In this document: piece after piece, positions 1-8,408 of the stretch
Position numbering within the stretch: the first letter of the stretch is position 1
Layout: each line of letters opens with the position of its first letter
NCBI GenBank assembly: GCA_009777475.1
Contig: WRLU01000013.1
Coordinates: 1-55,489 of the forward strand
DNA: 55,489 nucleotides
Reading direction: 5' to 3'
Origin: Oscillospiraceae bacterium
GTDB taxonomy: Bacteria > Bacillota > Clostridia > Oscillospirales > UBA929
Notes under the pieces: model-generated
Databases searched by the model: none
Seen by the model: the letters and a program-made list of their open reading frames with translations, nothing else
What the model was told of the DNA's origin: nothing
Position numbers and translations under genes: made by a program

Positions 1-84
1 TTCGGCGCAGCAAAAATGAAATTCCGTCAAAATCGTGACCCTAATTCCCGCGAGCTGCCCTTCTCCGTATTAGACTTCCTGTAA
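1..84 (+). CDS. 3' end of an unknown gene (partial)
   Basis: Frame 1 is open from the window edge to a TAA at 82-84, while the other two forward frames have stops within the first 40 bases. The 27 codons end in the residues PFSVLDFL and look like real coding sequence with mixed charge. The 5' part lies outside the window, and I do not recognise the family. It ends about 90 bases before tRNA-Thr and reads in the same direction. Confidence 0.4.
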   Translation, partial: FGAAKMKFRQNRDPNSRELPFSVLDFL

Positions 85-120
85 TCAGTGCTATTGTCCA
101 CTCCTTTTTAAAAGTTTTAC

Positions 121-149
121 TTGCATTATCTTTTAAGGTATGTTAGAAT
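121..149 (+). promoter_or_regulatory. Sigma-A type promoter of tRNA-Thr
   Basis: A -35 element TTGCAT at 121-126 and a -10 element TAGAAT at 144-149 are separated by 17 bases. Transcription would start near 156, about 15 bases before the mature 5' end of the tRNA. Confidence 0.7.
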
Positions 150-170
150 GCCTGTGTGTTCAGGGCTTGG

Positions 171-246
171 GCTTCTGTAGCTCACTCGGCAGAGCGCGTC
201 CTTGGTAAGGACGAGGTAGGCAGTTCGAATCTGCCCAGAAGCTCCA
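171..246 (+). tRNA. tRNA-Thr (anticodon GGT)
   Basis: The 76 bases fold into a complete cloverleaf. The acceptor stem GCTTCTG pairs with CAGAAGC, the D arm is GCTC/GAGC, the anticodon stem is CGTCC/GGACG around a seven-base loop TTGGTAA with anticodon GGT, and the T arm is GGCAG/CTGCC around TTCGAAT. The discriminator base is T, and the CCA end is encoded at 244-246. It reads ACC and ACT threonine codons. Confidence 0.97.
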
Positions 247-250
247 TCGG

Positions 251-285
251 AAACCCGCATTGCGTAAGGCTTTGCGGGTTTTTTG
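251..285 (+). terminator. Rho-independent terminator after tRNA-Thr
   Basis: A nine-base inverted repeat (aaacccgca at 251-259 with tgcgggttt at 273-281) encloses a 13-base loop. The 3' arm runs into a T tract to 284. It starts five bases after the tRNA CCA end. Confidence 0.9.
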
Positions 286-310
286 TTTGCGATTTATGGG
301 GTAAAAATCG

Positions 311-339
311 TACCCCCTATTTTTGAAAAATAAGGGGTA
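311..339. repeat. AT-rich inverted repeat
   Basis: Arms at 311-324 and 326-339 are complementary except for one mismatch, around a one-base centre. It lies between the tRNA terminator and the arg promoter. It could be a terminator for the minus-strand remnant at 367-477, or a scar of old recombination next to the tRNA. No function can be assigned. Confidence 0.45.
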
Positions 340-366
340 AGGCAGGACAGGCTCCACCTTGTAATT

Positions 367-477
367 TTAGAAGCCATGCTCGTACTTTGACTTTTTATTT
401 TTTTCACGACTGCCATTCTTTTTTACTTGTTCTTTCCCTTCTTCGATTTGCCTGATAATGCTTTCAGGTTTCGATGC
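367..477 (-). pseudogene. 3' remnant of an unknown gene
   Basis: On the minus strand, 36 codons are open between an in-frame TGA at 478-480 and a TAA at 367-369. The translation is rich in Lys and Glu and reads like the charged C-terminal tail of a protein (it begins [15 protein letters not shown]). It has no start codon or ribosome binding site, and its 5' side is replaced by the arg promoter region. I infer a truncated gene, perhaps left by a mobile element once inserted by the neighbouring tRNA. The family is not recognised. Confidence 0.4.
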
Positions 478-490
478 TCAATTTTCTTGC

Positions 491-527
491 TGAATTTTCT
501 TTCAAAAAAGTGTTGCATAAATATACA
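491..527 (+). promoter_or_regulatory. Two ARG-box-like operators (ArgR/AhrC)
   Basis: Two palindromes resemble the ARG box TGAAT-WWWW-ATTCA. Box 1 at 491-504 is TGAAT-TTTC-TTTCA (nine of ten arm bases match). Box 2 at 514-527 is TGCAT-AAAT-ATACA (eight of ten). Their centres are 23 bases apart, about two helical turns. Box 2 sits inside the argG promoter, a layout that fits arginine-dependent repression by an ArgR-type hexamer. No argR gene is in the window. Confidence 0.6.
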
Positions 528-541
528 TCATGTGTTACACT
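513..541 (+). promoter_or_regulatory. Promoter of the arg operon
   Basis: TTGCAT at 513-518 and TACACT at 536-541 are separated by 17 bases. Transcription would start near 548, giving a leader of about 50 bases before argG. The -35 element and most of the spacer overlap the second ARG-box-like palindrome. Confidence 0.65.
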
Positions 542-596
542 CTTCTTGCAGCTGAGTTCTGGTGCGGACATGAATTTTAGGAGAGGTGTAGAAATA

Positions 597-1805
597 ATGA
601 GAAAGATAAAGAAAGCGGTTTTGGCCTATTCAGGTGGGCTTGATACCTCTATTATCATCCCTTGGCTGAAAGAAAATTACGGCTGTGAGGTTATTGCAAT
701 GGCTGCGGATGTAGGTCAGGGGAAGGAGCTTGACGGACTGATTGAAAAGGCACTTAAAACAGGTGCGTCCAAATGTTATATTGAGGATTTGCGCCAAGAA
801 TTTATTTCGGATTACATTTTCCCCACACTAAAGGCAGGGGCGGTGTATGAAGGCGAATATTTATTGGGTACATCATTTGCTCGTCCGGTCATTGCCAAAC
901 GTTTAGCGGAAATCGCCCTGAAGGAGGATGCGGATGCCATTGCTCACGGCTGTACCGGAAAGGGTAATGACCAAGTACGGTTTGAGCTTACCATCAAAGC
1001 GTTCGCCCCTGGGTTAGCCGTCATAGCTCCCTGGAGGGAGTGGGATATATCTAGCCGCGAGGATGCCATCAGCTATGCCGAGGCTCGTTCTGTGCCGCTT
1101 GCTATAAACCGGGGGACCAACTATTCAAAGGACAAAAACATCTGGCATTTATCGCATGAGGGCTTAGATTTGGAAGATCCCGCAAATGCGCCTATGTACG
1201 ATAAAATTCTTGAGATGGGTAATACACCCGAAAAAGCCCCTGATATTCCGGAGGTTGTTGAAATCGGGTTTCACCAGGGTATTCCGATTTCACTTGACGG
1301 CAGTGAGCTTAACGGCATAGCTCTTTTGGAAAGACTCAATCATTTGGGAGGAAAGCACGGTATCGGCATTGCCGACATTGTGGAAAATCGTCTGGTCGGA
1401 ATGAAATCCAGGGGGGTATACGAAACTCCGGGAGGCACTATACTGTATAAGGCTCACAGAATGTTAGAGCAACTCACAGTAGACAGAGAAACCTATCACC
1501 AAAAGGAGCAGCTGGCGGTACGTTTTGCCGAATTGGTGTACAACGGTCAGTGGTTCACCCCATTGAGAGAGGCTCTCTCTGCTTTTGTCGACAAAACACA
1601 GGAAACAGTTACCGGTTCGGTAAAAATAAAGCTGTATAAGGGGAACCTGATTCCTCAGGGAATGTCAAGTCCCTTCTCGTTGTACAGCGAGGATTTGGCA
1701 TCGTTTGGCGAGAGCTCCTATAACCAAAAGGATGCCGAAGGCTTTATCAACCTGTTTGGACTTCCTGTGACCGTAAGCGCAAAAGCGAGGAGTAAAAATG
1801 TATAA
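597..1805 (+). CDS. argG: Argininosuccinate synthase
   Basis: ArgG joins citrulline and aspartate with ATP to give argininosuccinate, the penultimate step of arginine synthesis in the cytoplasm. The ATP-pyrophosphatase P-loop SGGLDTS lies near residues 12-18, followed by typical ArgG blocks such as [14 protein letters not shown] and [15 protein letters not shown] [13 protein letters not shown]. The 402-residue length matches the family. The frame is open further upstream, but ATG 597 is preceded by a strong site AGGAGAGGTG at 579-588, and the protein begins just before the P-loop as usual. It is the first gene of the arg operon and overlaps argH by eight bases. Confidence 0.97.
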   Translation: MRKIKKAVLAYSGGLDTSIIIPWLKENYGCEVIAMAADVGQGKELDGLIEKALKTGASKCYIEDLRQEFISDYIFPTLKAGAVYEGEYLLGTSFARPVIAKRLAEIALKEDADAIAHGCTGKGNDQVRFELTIKAFAPGLAVIAPWREWDISSREDAISYAEARSVPLAINRGTNYSKDKNIWHLSHEGLDLEDPANAPMYDKILEMGNTPEKAPDIPEVVEIGFHQGIPISLDGSELNGIALLERLNHLGGKHGIGIADIVENRLVGMKSRGVYETPGGTILYKAHRMLEQLTVDRETYHQKEQLAVRFAELVYNGQWFTPLREALSAFVDKTQETVTGSVKIKLYKGNLIPQGMSSPFSLYSEDLASFGESSYNQKDAEGFINLFGLPVTVSAKARSKNV

Positions 1806-3189
1806 ATATACAGCGGCGAAATTATGGTCGGGCAGAAGCGCGGGAGAAACCGACAAACGTCTTGACGAGTTCAACAGTTCGGTATCTTTTGATTGCCGCA
1901 TGTACAAAGAGGACATTGCAGGCTCTGCCGCCCATGCCGAAATGCTTGGCAGGCAGGGGATTATCTCCTCTGAAGACTCAGAAGCTATAGTTAAGGGCCT
2001 GCGTGGAATATGTGACGATATCGAATCAGGGGTTCTTGCCATAGACCCGGCGGCTGAGGATATTCACATGTTTATAGAATCAGCCTTGACCGAACGCATT
2101 GGCGAAGCCGGCAAACGCTTGCATACGGGGCGAAGCCGCAATGACCAGACAGCAACAGATTTACGGCTATATGCAAAGAAGGCACTTAATTGTCTCTCCG
2201 TCAAGCTCAAAGCACTGATTGGTGTCCTGCTGAAGCATGCAAAGGAGCATACAGAAACAGTCATGCCGGGGTACACCCATCTGCAAAGAGCGCAGCCTAT
2301 TACCCTGGCTCACCATTTGTGTGCTTGGTGTCAGATGTTTTTGCGCGATATTTCTCGTTTGTCGGATGCGGGAAGGCGTTTGGACGAATCGCCCCTTGGC
2401 TGTGGTGCACTGGCATCAACCACATATCCTCTTGACCGAGAATGGGTTGCGAAGGAGCTGGGCTTTTCGGGGATATGCCGCAATTCCCTTGATGGCGTTT
2501 CAGACCGCGACTATTGTGCTGAAATACTCTCGGCATTAGCCCTTATGATGACTCATTTGACCCGGATAAGCGAGGAGATTATCCTCTGGTGTTCGCTCGA
2601 ATTTGGTTTTGCCGAGCTGTCGGATGCCTTTTCAACCGGCTCTTCTATTATGCCCCAAAAGAAAAACCCTGACATTTGCGAGCTTATACGCGGCAAAGCC
2701 GGGAGGGTGTATGGTGATTTGATTGGAACACTGACCATGTTAAAAAGTCTTCCGCTTGCCTATAATAAGGATATGCAGGAGGATAAAGAAGCCCTTTTTG
2801 ATGGATTCGACACTGCGTCAGCTTGCCTGGATGCACTGATACCCATGGTTGAAACCATAGCCTTTCAAGCAGGCCGTATGCGTTCGGCGGCCGCCAGGGG
2901 ATTCATCAACGCCACCGACTGCGCCGACTACCTCACAAAGAAGGGTATGCCATTCAGGGAGGCGTACAGTGTTGCTGGTAAGCTCGTTTCCGAGTGCGAG
3001 TGCTTGGGTAAAACACTGGAAACACTGCCCTTAGAGAACTACCAAGCACATTCTGAAATGTTTTCAGACGATATATACCAAACGCTGAGACTAGAAAGCT
3101 GCATACAACGCAGAGATTTGCCGGGAGGACCATCGCCGCGGGCTGTCGGTGAGCATATTAAATATTTGGAGGATTGTATCACACCATGA
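1798..3189 (+). CDS. argH: Argininosuccinate lyase
   Basis: ArgH splits argininosuccinate into arginine and fumarate, the last step of the pathway. The protein is a fumarase/aspartase-superfamily member of 463 residues, the usual length. It carries HTGRSRNDQ in the N-terminal third and the signature loop [11 protein letters not shown], with the catalytic serine region at residues 282-283. It starts inside the end of argG and its stop shares an ATGA with the argC start, so translation is probably coupled. Confidence 0.97.
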   Translation: MYKYTAAKLWSGRSAGETDKRLDEFNSSVSFDCRMYKEDIAGSAAHAEMLGRQGIISSEDSEAIVKGLRGICDDIESGVLAIDPAAEDIHMFIESALTERIGEAGKRLHTGRSRNDQTATDLRLYAKKALNCLSVKLKALIGVLLKHAKEHTETVMPGYTHLQRAQPITLAHHLCAWCQMFLRDISRLSDAGRRLDESPLGCGALASTTYPLDREWVAKELGFSGICRNSLDGVSDRDYCAEILSALALMMTHLTRISEEIILWCSLEFGFAELSDAFSTGSSIMPQKKNPDICELIRGKAGRVYGDLIGTLTMLKSLPLAYNKDMQEDKEALFDGFDTASACLDALIPMVETIAFQAGRMRSAAARGFINATDCADYLTKKGMPFREAYSVAGKLVSECECLGKTLETLPLENYQAHSEMFSDDIYQTLRLESCIQRRDLPGGPSPRAVGEHIKYLEDCITP

Positions 3190-4088
3190 AATCTATCAAT
3201 GTATTCGTAGACGGCGGGGAGGGCACAACCGGACTGCAAATTAGGAGCCGCCTTAAAGAGCTTGACTGGGTCGTTGCGGTTGAGATCAATGAGACGCTGC
3301 GAAAAAACCCTGATGCGCGCCGGGCATGCATGAAAAAATCCAAGGTCGTCTTTCTCTGTCTCCCCGATGAAGCAGCGCGGGAAGCGGTAGCCATGAGCAA
3401 AGGGTTAAACCTAGTGTTCATAGATTCTTCCACTGCTCATAGGACAGACCCCGAGTGGGCTTACGGTTTGCCAGAGCTTTCCCCGGAATATCGCACCCGC
3501 ATTCAAACCAGTGACAGGATTACCGTGCCGGGCTGTCATGCCTCCGGGTTTTCCGCTTTAGTTTACCCATTGCGGCAAAAGGGCTTAATAGATGCAGACA
3601 GCCGGCTCTTTTGCACTTCATTGACCGGATACAGCGGGGGAGGCAGGTCGTTGATTGCCGAATATCAGAGCAGGACTCCGCCCAGGGGGGCATTGCCCTA
3701 TGCGCTAGACCTGAAGCATAAGCATATGCCTGAGATAATGTCGGTCTGCCAGCTGGAGCATCCCCCTATTTTTCAGCCAACGATAACCCCGGTAAAAAAC
3801 GGAATGTTATTGAGCGTACCTCTTGCCGTAAATGCGGAGGTTGTTCATGAAGCATTGCACGAGTGGTACGCCCGAAACCCCGGCCAGATTTCTGTTCGTC
3901 CGCTAAATTCGACAGATGCCTTAGAAAAAGGACGATTGAACATGGAAGCCCTGAACGGTTCGGATAAAATGGAGCTTTTTGTGTTCGGGGATGAAAACCA
4001 GGCCATTATGTTTGCGCGATTAGACAACCTGGGCAAAGGCGCGGCAGGTGCCGCGATGGAATGTCTGCGGCTGCGGCTTGGGATGTGA
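3186..4088 (+). CDS. argC: N-acetyl-gamma-glutamyl-phosphate reductase, short 'uncommon' form
   Basis: ArgC reduces N-acetylglutamyl phosphate to the semialdehyde with NADPH. The N-terminus has a nucleotide-binding start (VDGGEGTTGLQ), and the probable catalytic Cys117 lies in VPGCHASGF. At 300 residues it matches the shorter ArgC branch (TIGR01851-like, better known from Proteobacteria) rather than the roughly 345-residue form common in Bacillus. I chose ATG 3186 over the in-frame TTG at 3174, because the ribosome site TGGAGGAT at 3167-3174 overlaps that TTG. The start overlaps the argH stop as ATGA. Confidence 0.93.
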   Translation: MKSINVFVDGGEGTTGLQIRSRLKELDWVVAVEINETLRKNPDARRACMKKSKVVFLCLPDEAAREAVAMSKGLNLVFIDSSTAHRTDPEWAYGLPELSPEYRTRIQTSDRITVPGCHASGFSALVYPLRQKGLIDADSRLFCTSLTGYSGGGRSLIAEYQSRTPPRGALPYALDLKHKHMPEIMSVCQLEHPPIFQPTITPVKNGMLLSVPLAVNAEVVHEALHEWYARNPGQISVRPLNSTDALEKGRLNMEALNGSDKMELFVFGDENQAIMFARLDNLGKGAAGAAMECLRLRLGM

Positions 4089-4101
4089 AAGGAAAATATT
4101 T

Positions 4102-5328
4102 ATGAAAGAAATAGCCGGCGGTGTTTGTGCTGCCAACGGTTTTTCGGCAACAGGAATACATTGCGGCATTAGAAAATCGAGGCAGAAAAATGACCTTGCC
4201 CTGATTTTTTCAGACCGGGAATGTTCGGCGGCGGCGGTATATACCACCAACATGATCAAAGCTGCTCCCCTGCTTCTGACAAAGGAGCATCTTAAAAACG
4301 GCATGGCGAGGGCTATTGCCGCCAATTCAGGAATTGCCAATGCCTGCGCTCCCGGCGGAGAGGAAAATGCCCGCCGTACCTGTGCCGCTATTGCCGATCA
4401 GCTAGGCATAGGGGATGATGAAATAATCGTCAACTCCACAGGTGTAATCGGAGTTCCATTGCCGATTGAAAACATTGAAAAAGCTGTTGGAAGGCTTGTT
4501 TCAGGTCTCTCATCTAACGGCTCCGATGATGCCGCACAGGCGATTATGACTACCGATACCGTACCAAAGCAAGCGGCGGTACAGGCTCAAATTGCCGGTA
4601 AAACAATTACGGTAGGAGGTATTGCCAAGGGAAGCGGAATGATCCACCCTGATATGGCAACTATGCTCGCCTTTTTGACCACGGATGCGGCTATATCTTC
4701 CGAAGCTCTGCAAAAGGCACTGAATGAGTCAAACCGAATTACCTATAACCGTATCAGCGTTGACGGCGACACTTCTACAAATGATATGGCGGCAATACTT
4801 GCAAACGGAGCTGCTGGAAACCCTCAAATTGAGGCAGAAAGCGATGAATACCGGATTTTCCTGGATGCACTGAGCTTGGTCAACGGCACATTGGCACGTA
4901 TGATTGCCCGGGACGGCGAGGGTGCGACGAGACTGGTTTCGTGCAGGGTGACCGGGGCGGGTGACGAGGACTCTGCCGAACAGTTAGCCAAGAGTGTTAT
5001 TTCATCTAACTTAGTGAAAGCTGCCATGTTCGGTGCCGATGCCAACTGGGGCAGGGTAATCTGCGCTATGGGTTACTCTAAAGCACAGCTTGATCCGGAG
5101 ACGACAGATGTGGCATTTGCCTCAGAGAAAGGTTCAATTGATGTTTGCAGGGCCGGGGCGGGGCTAGAGTTTGATGAGGATTTAGCCAAAAAGATTCTTA
5201 GCTGCCCCGAGGTTCAAATTATTGTGAACGTAAATGGCGGAGAATTTGAAGCCGAGGCGTTTGGTTGCGATTTAACCTATGATTATGTAAAGATTAACTG
5301 CGGCTATAGAGGAGAGTATCGCACATGA
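4102..5328 (+). CDS. argJ: Bifunctional glutamate N-acetyltransferase/ornithine acetyltransferase
   Basis: ArgJ moves the acetyl group from N-acetylornithine to glutamate, recycling it; many ArgJ proteins can also use acetyl-CoA. The self-cleavage motif KGSGMIHPDMATML is present, with nucleophile Thr187, so the precursor should cut into alpha and beta chains between Ala186 and Thr187. The length of 408 residues is normal. ATG 4102 follows GAAAGGAAAA. The gene lies 13 bases after argC and overlaps argB by four bases. Its presence explains why no argE is needed in the cluster. Confidence 0.96.
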   Translation: MKEIAGGVCAANGFSATGIHCGIRKSRQKNDLALIFSDRECSAAAVYTTNMIKAAPLLLTKEHLKNGMARAIAANSGIANACAPGGEENARRTCAAIADQLGIGDDEIIVNSTGVIGVPLPIENIEKAVGRLVSGLSSNGSDDAAQAIMTTDTVPKQAAVQAQIAGKTITVGGIAKGSGMIHPDMATMLAFLTTDAAISSEALQKALNESNRITYNRISVDGDTSTNDMAAILANGAAGNPQIEAESDEYRIFLDALSLVNGTLARMIARDGEGATRLVSCRVTGAGDEDSAEQLAKSVISSNLVKAAMFGADANWGRVICAMGYSKAQLDPETTDVAFASEKGSIDVCRAGAGLEFDEDLAKKILSCPEVQIIVNVNGGEFEAEAFGCDLTYDYVKINCGYRGEYRT

Positions 5329-6188
5329 CGGATGTTTTAGAAAGAGCCATGCTTCTCAGCGAGGCGTTGCCTAACATACAGCAGTATAGCGGCAAAACCG
5401 TTGTAATCAAATATGGCGGTGCGGCAATGACCTCAGGCAGTCTCAGGGAATCGGTTATAAACGACATAATTCTCCTGTCATGCGTAGGATTGAGGGTGGT
5501 TTTGGTACACGGCGGCGGCCCTGAAATCAACGCATTGCTTGAAGCCGTTGGAAAACAGCCTGAGTTTGTCGGCGGCTTGCGCTATACCGACAGGGAGACA
5601 ATGGATCTTGTGCAAATGGCGTTATGTGGGCGTACAGGTAAGAGTTTGGCAGCGTTAGTCACCCGGCGGGGAGGCAAGGCGATCAGTCTTTCGGGGTTAG
5701 ACGGCGGGTTGTTCCGTGCGGTAAAAATGAAGGGCGAGGTAGACTGTGGTTATGTGGGCAAGGTAACTGAAATTGATCCGGCTCCGGTAAACCTGGCACT
5801 CGATGGCGGATATGTACCCATTGTTTCATCGGTCGCCCACGGAATTGACGAGGATACCGCCTACAATATCAACGCCGATACTGCCGCTGCTGAATTAGCC
5901 GCCGCGATGGCTGCGGAAAAACTGATTTTGCTTACCGATGTCCCGGGGATCCTCCGGGATAAAAACGATCCGGAAAGCCTGATCAGCGAGATTAAGCTCA
6001 GCGATATTCCGGCTTTGCTCAAAAGCGGCGCGGTAGGCAAGGGGATGATCCCAAAAATAGACTGTTGCGTGACCGCCCTTAGGAAGGGAGTGGGGAGAGC
6101 CAGCATCTTAGACGGTCGCGCCGAGCATTCTGTATTGGTGGAGATCCTGACTCACGAGGGCATCGGGACTATGATTGTAAATGGATGA
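5325..6188 (+). CDS. argB: Acetylglutamate kinase
   Basis: ArgB phosphorylates N-acetylglutamate and is often the arginine-inhibited step in ArgJ-type pathways. The amino-acid kinase fold is clear: KYGGAAM near residue 30, VHGGGPEIN near 65, and NINADTAAAELA plus LLTDVPGI in the C-terminal half. The 287-residue length is normal. ATG 5325 shares ATGA with the argJ stop and follows GAGGAGAG. Confidence 0.96.
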   Translation: MTDVLERAMLLSEALPNIQQYSGKTVVIKYGGAAMTSGSLRESVINDIILLSCVGLRVVLVHGGGPEINALLEAVGKQPEFVGGLRYTDRETMDLVQMALCGRTGKSLAALVTRRGGKAISLSGLDGGLFRAVKMKGEVDCGYVGKVTEIDPAPVNLALDGGYVPIVSSVAHGIDEDTAYNINADTAAAELAAAMAAEKLILLTDVPGILRDKNDPESLISEIKLSDIPALLKSGAVGKGMIPKIDCCVTALRKGVGRASILDGRAEHSVLVEILTHEGIGTMIVNG

Positions 6189-6268
6189 GAAGGCTTCACA
6201 ATAAGAGCTGGAAAATACAACAAGCAAGGAGTTCTTAGTATTTTAAATATGAAAGAGAAGGTGAGAGC

Positions 6269-7447
6269 TTGAATTTTACAGACATCAAGCAAATCTACAG
6301 TCAATCTGTCATGCCCACATATGCCCGGCAGGAGATTTGCTTTGTTAGGGGCGAGGGTGTATATCTTTGGGACACAGAGGGCAGGCGGTATTTGGACCTT
6401 TCCTCCGGCATAGGTGTGAACTCAATAGGCTATTCACATCCGGAATGGCTTAAAGCCGTACACGACCAGGCGTGCAAATTAGTCCATGTGTCCAATTTGT
6501 TTTACACGGAGCCGGGCGGGATTTTGGCTCAGAAATTGTGTGTATTGTCAGGTCTTTCCTCTGTGTTTTTCGCCAATTCCGGGGCTGAGGCTAATGAGGG
6601 CCTGGTCAAGCTTGCCCGGAAATACAGTGCCGATACATACCCTGGTTGCCGGCGGCATACTATTGTCACATTGTTGCAATCCTTCCATGGGAGGACACAC
6701 ACAACATTAGCCGCCACCGGCCAAGAATCCTTTCATCGGCACTTTCAGCCGCTCACACCTGGATTTTGCCATGTTCCAATGGGGGATATAGCGGCACTGG
6801 AGATTTTAGGGGATGACATATGCGCCGTTTTGCTTGAACCGATACAGGGGGAGGGCGGGGTTATCCCATTGCCGAAGGAATATGTCAAGGCAGTTGCCAG
6901 GCTCTGTAAAGAGCGGGACTGGTTGTTGCTTATGGATGAGGTTCAAACCGGAATCGCTCGTTGCGGTACCTGGTTCGACTTCCAAAATTACGATGTGATA
7001 CCGGATGCGGTGTCCTTTGCAAAGGGAATTGCCGGCGGATTGCCTTTAGGCGGCATCATTGCCGGAGATAAGCTGAGAGATACGCTAGGTCCTGGACTGC
7101 ATGCAACTACTTTTGGGGGAACCCCGCTCTGCTGTGCCGCTGGATTGAGTGTTCTAAATATTTTAGAAAAAGAGTTAGAAACTATCGCCGAACGCGGCGG
7201 ATATTTCAAGGATAAGCTCATTGAAATGAATATCCCCTGCATTAAAGAGACAAGAGGCAGGGGCCTCATGATAGCGGCAGATATTGACGCAGACCCCAAG
7301 CAAGCACAGGAAAAGCTTCTATCGGCAGGGCTGGTCTGCCTTACTGCCGGAAGCAGTGCCATACGCTTTTTGCCCCCCCTTGTAATCTCAAAAAATGAAC
7401 TTGACCAAGGGCTAGATATTATACAAAAAGTATTATATCGACTATAA
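6269..7447 (+). CDS. argD: Acetylornithine aminotransferase
   Basis: ArgD is a PLP enzyme that converts N-acetylglutamate semialdehyde to N-acetylornithine. Class III aminotransferase features are visible: SGAEANE, the motif LMDEVQTG, and the PLP lysine in SFAKGIAGGLPLG. The start is TTG 6269, preceded by AAGGTGAG, and the protein begins shortly before the conserved start of the family. Eighty bases separate it from argB, the largest gap in the operon, and no convincing internal promoter is seen there. The 392-residue length is normal. Confidence 0.94.
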   Translation: MNFTDIKQIYSQSVMPTYARQEICFVRGEGVYLWDTEGRRYLDLSSGIGVNSIGYSHPEWLKAVHDQACKLVHVSNLFYTEPGGILAQKLCVLSGLSSVFFANSGAEANEGLVKLARKYSADTYPGCRRHTIVTLLQSFHGRTHTTLAATGQESFHRHFQPLTPGFCHVPMGDIAALEILGDDICAVLLEPIQGEGGVIPLPKEYVKAVARLCKERDWLLLMDEVQTGIARCGTWFDFQNYDVIPDAVSFAKGIAGGLPLGGIIAGDKLRDTLGPGLHATTFGGTPLCCAAGLSVLNILEKELETIAERGGYFKDKLIEMNIPCIKETRGRGLMIAADIDADPKQAQEKLLSAGLVCLTAGSSAIRFLPPLVISKNELDQGLDIIQKVLYRL

Positions 7448-7469
7448 AGTACCGAAAGGACTGCATCCA

Positions 7470-8381
7470 ATGATACAGAAACATCTATTGAAAATGGCTG
7501 ATTTGACTGAGCAGGATATTTTAGAGATTTTAGCCTTAGCCGATCAGATGAAATTTAATCAAAAAAACGGCATACCCCACAAGGTGCTGGAGGGTAAAAC
7601 GTTAGCTATGCTTTTCTCCAAGGCATCTACGCGGACTAGAGTGTCGTTTGAAGCCGGCATAATACAACTTGGCGGTCATTCAATTGTATTGACAGGCAAT
7701 GAATCACAGATCGGGCGGGGTGAGCCTATTGAGGATACCGCAAGGGTATTGTCCCGCTATGTTGATGGTATTATGATCCGCACCTTTGCCCATCGCGATG
7801 TTGAGATTTTAGCTGAATATAGCACCGTCCCTGTAATAAACGGTCTTACGGATTATTCGCACCCTTGTCAGATATTGGCCGATCTTATGACCGTAAGAGA
7901 GAAAAAGGCCGCGCTAAATGGCTTGAATGTCTGCTGGATTGGCGATGGCAACAACGTTTGCAACAGTCTGATTGCAGGGGCTCTGACCTGCGGCATGAAT
8001 GTGCGCGTTGCCTGCCCAGAGGGCTACGACCCTGACTCTGATGTTCTTGCGGCGGCGCAAAATAATCCCCAGTTTAACTTATTGCGTTGCCCTAAGGCGG
8101 CGGCAGAGGACTCTGATGTTATTTTTACCGATGTGTTTGCGAGCATGGGGCAAGAATCCGAACAGGAGCAGCGGCAAAAGGACTTTGAAGGTTTTCAGGT
8201 AAACCAAGAGCTTATGTCTCTTGCAAGGCCTGACTGTATGGTTCAGCACTGCCTTCCCGCCCACAGGGGAGAGGAAATCACAGCCGGGGTTTTTGAGGCC
8301 CATGCCGGGGAAATTTTCGATGAGGCAGAAAATCGGCTCCATGCTCAAAAGGCAGTCATGGCACTGTTAATGGGAGGGTAA
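7470..8381 (+). CDS. argF: Ornithine carbamoyltransferase
   Basis: ArgF makes citrulline from ornithine and carbamoyl phosphate. The carbamoyl-phosphate motif STRTR is at residues 53-57, and the ornithine-side motif HCLPAHRGEE is near the C-terminus. The length of 303 residues is typical. It is the last arg gene, 22 bases after argD, and it faces dnaE across 27 bases with no obvious terminator. The carbamoyl-phosphate synthetase genes are not in the window. Confidence 0.97.
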   Translation: MIQKHLLKMADLTEQDILEILALADQMKFNQKNGIPHKVLEGKTLAMLFSKASTRTRVSFEAGIIQLGGHSIVLTGNESQIGRGEPIEDTARVLSRYVDGIMIRTFAHRDVEILAEYSTVPVINGLTDYSHPCQILADLMTVREKKAALNGLNVCWIGDGNNVCNSLIAGALTCGMNVRVACPEGYDPDSDVLAAAQNNPQFNLLRCPKAAAEDSDVIFTDVFASMGQESEQEQRQKDFEGFQVNQELMSLARPDCMVQHCLPAHRGEEITAGVFEAHAGEIFDEAENRLHAQKAVMALLMGG

Positions 8382-8408
8382 TTTGGCAATTTAACAGCTG
8401 CCGTTGCA

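Noticed and set aside
1665..2042. Antisense ORF across the argG/argH junction
   Set aside because: It lies opposite two well-supported genes and has no ribosome site or family match.
6988..7470. 160-codon antisense ORF in argD
   Set aside because: Shadow frame of a conserved gene with matching motifs on the plus strand.
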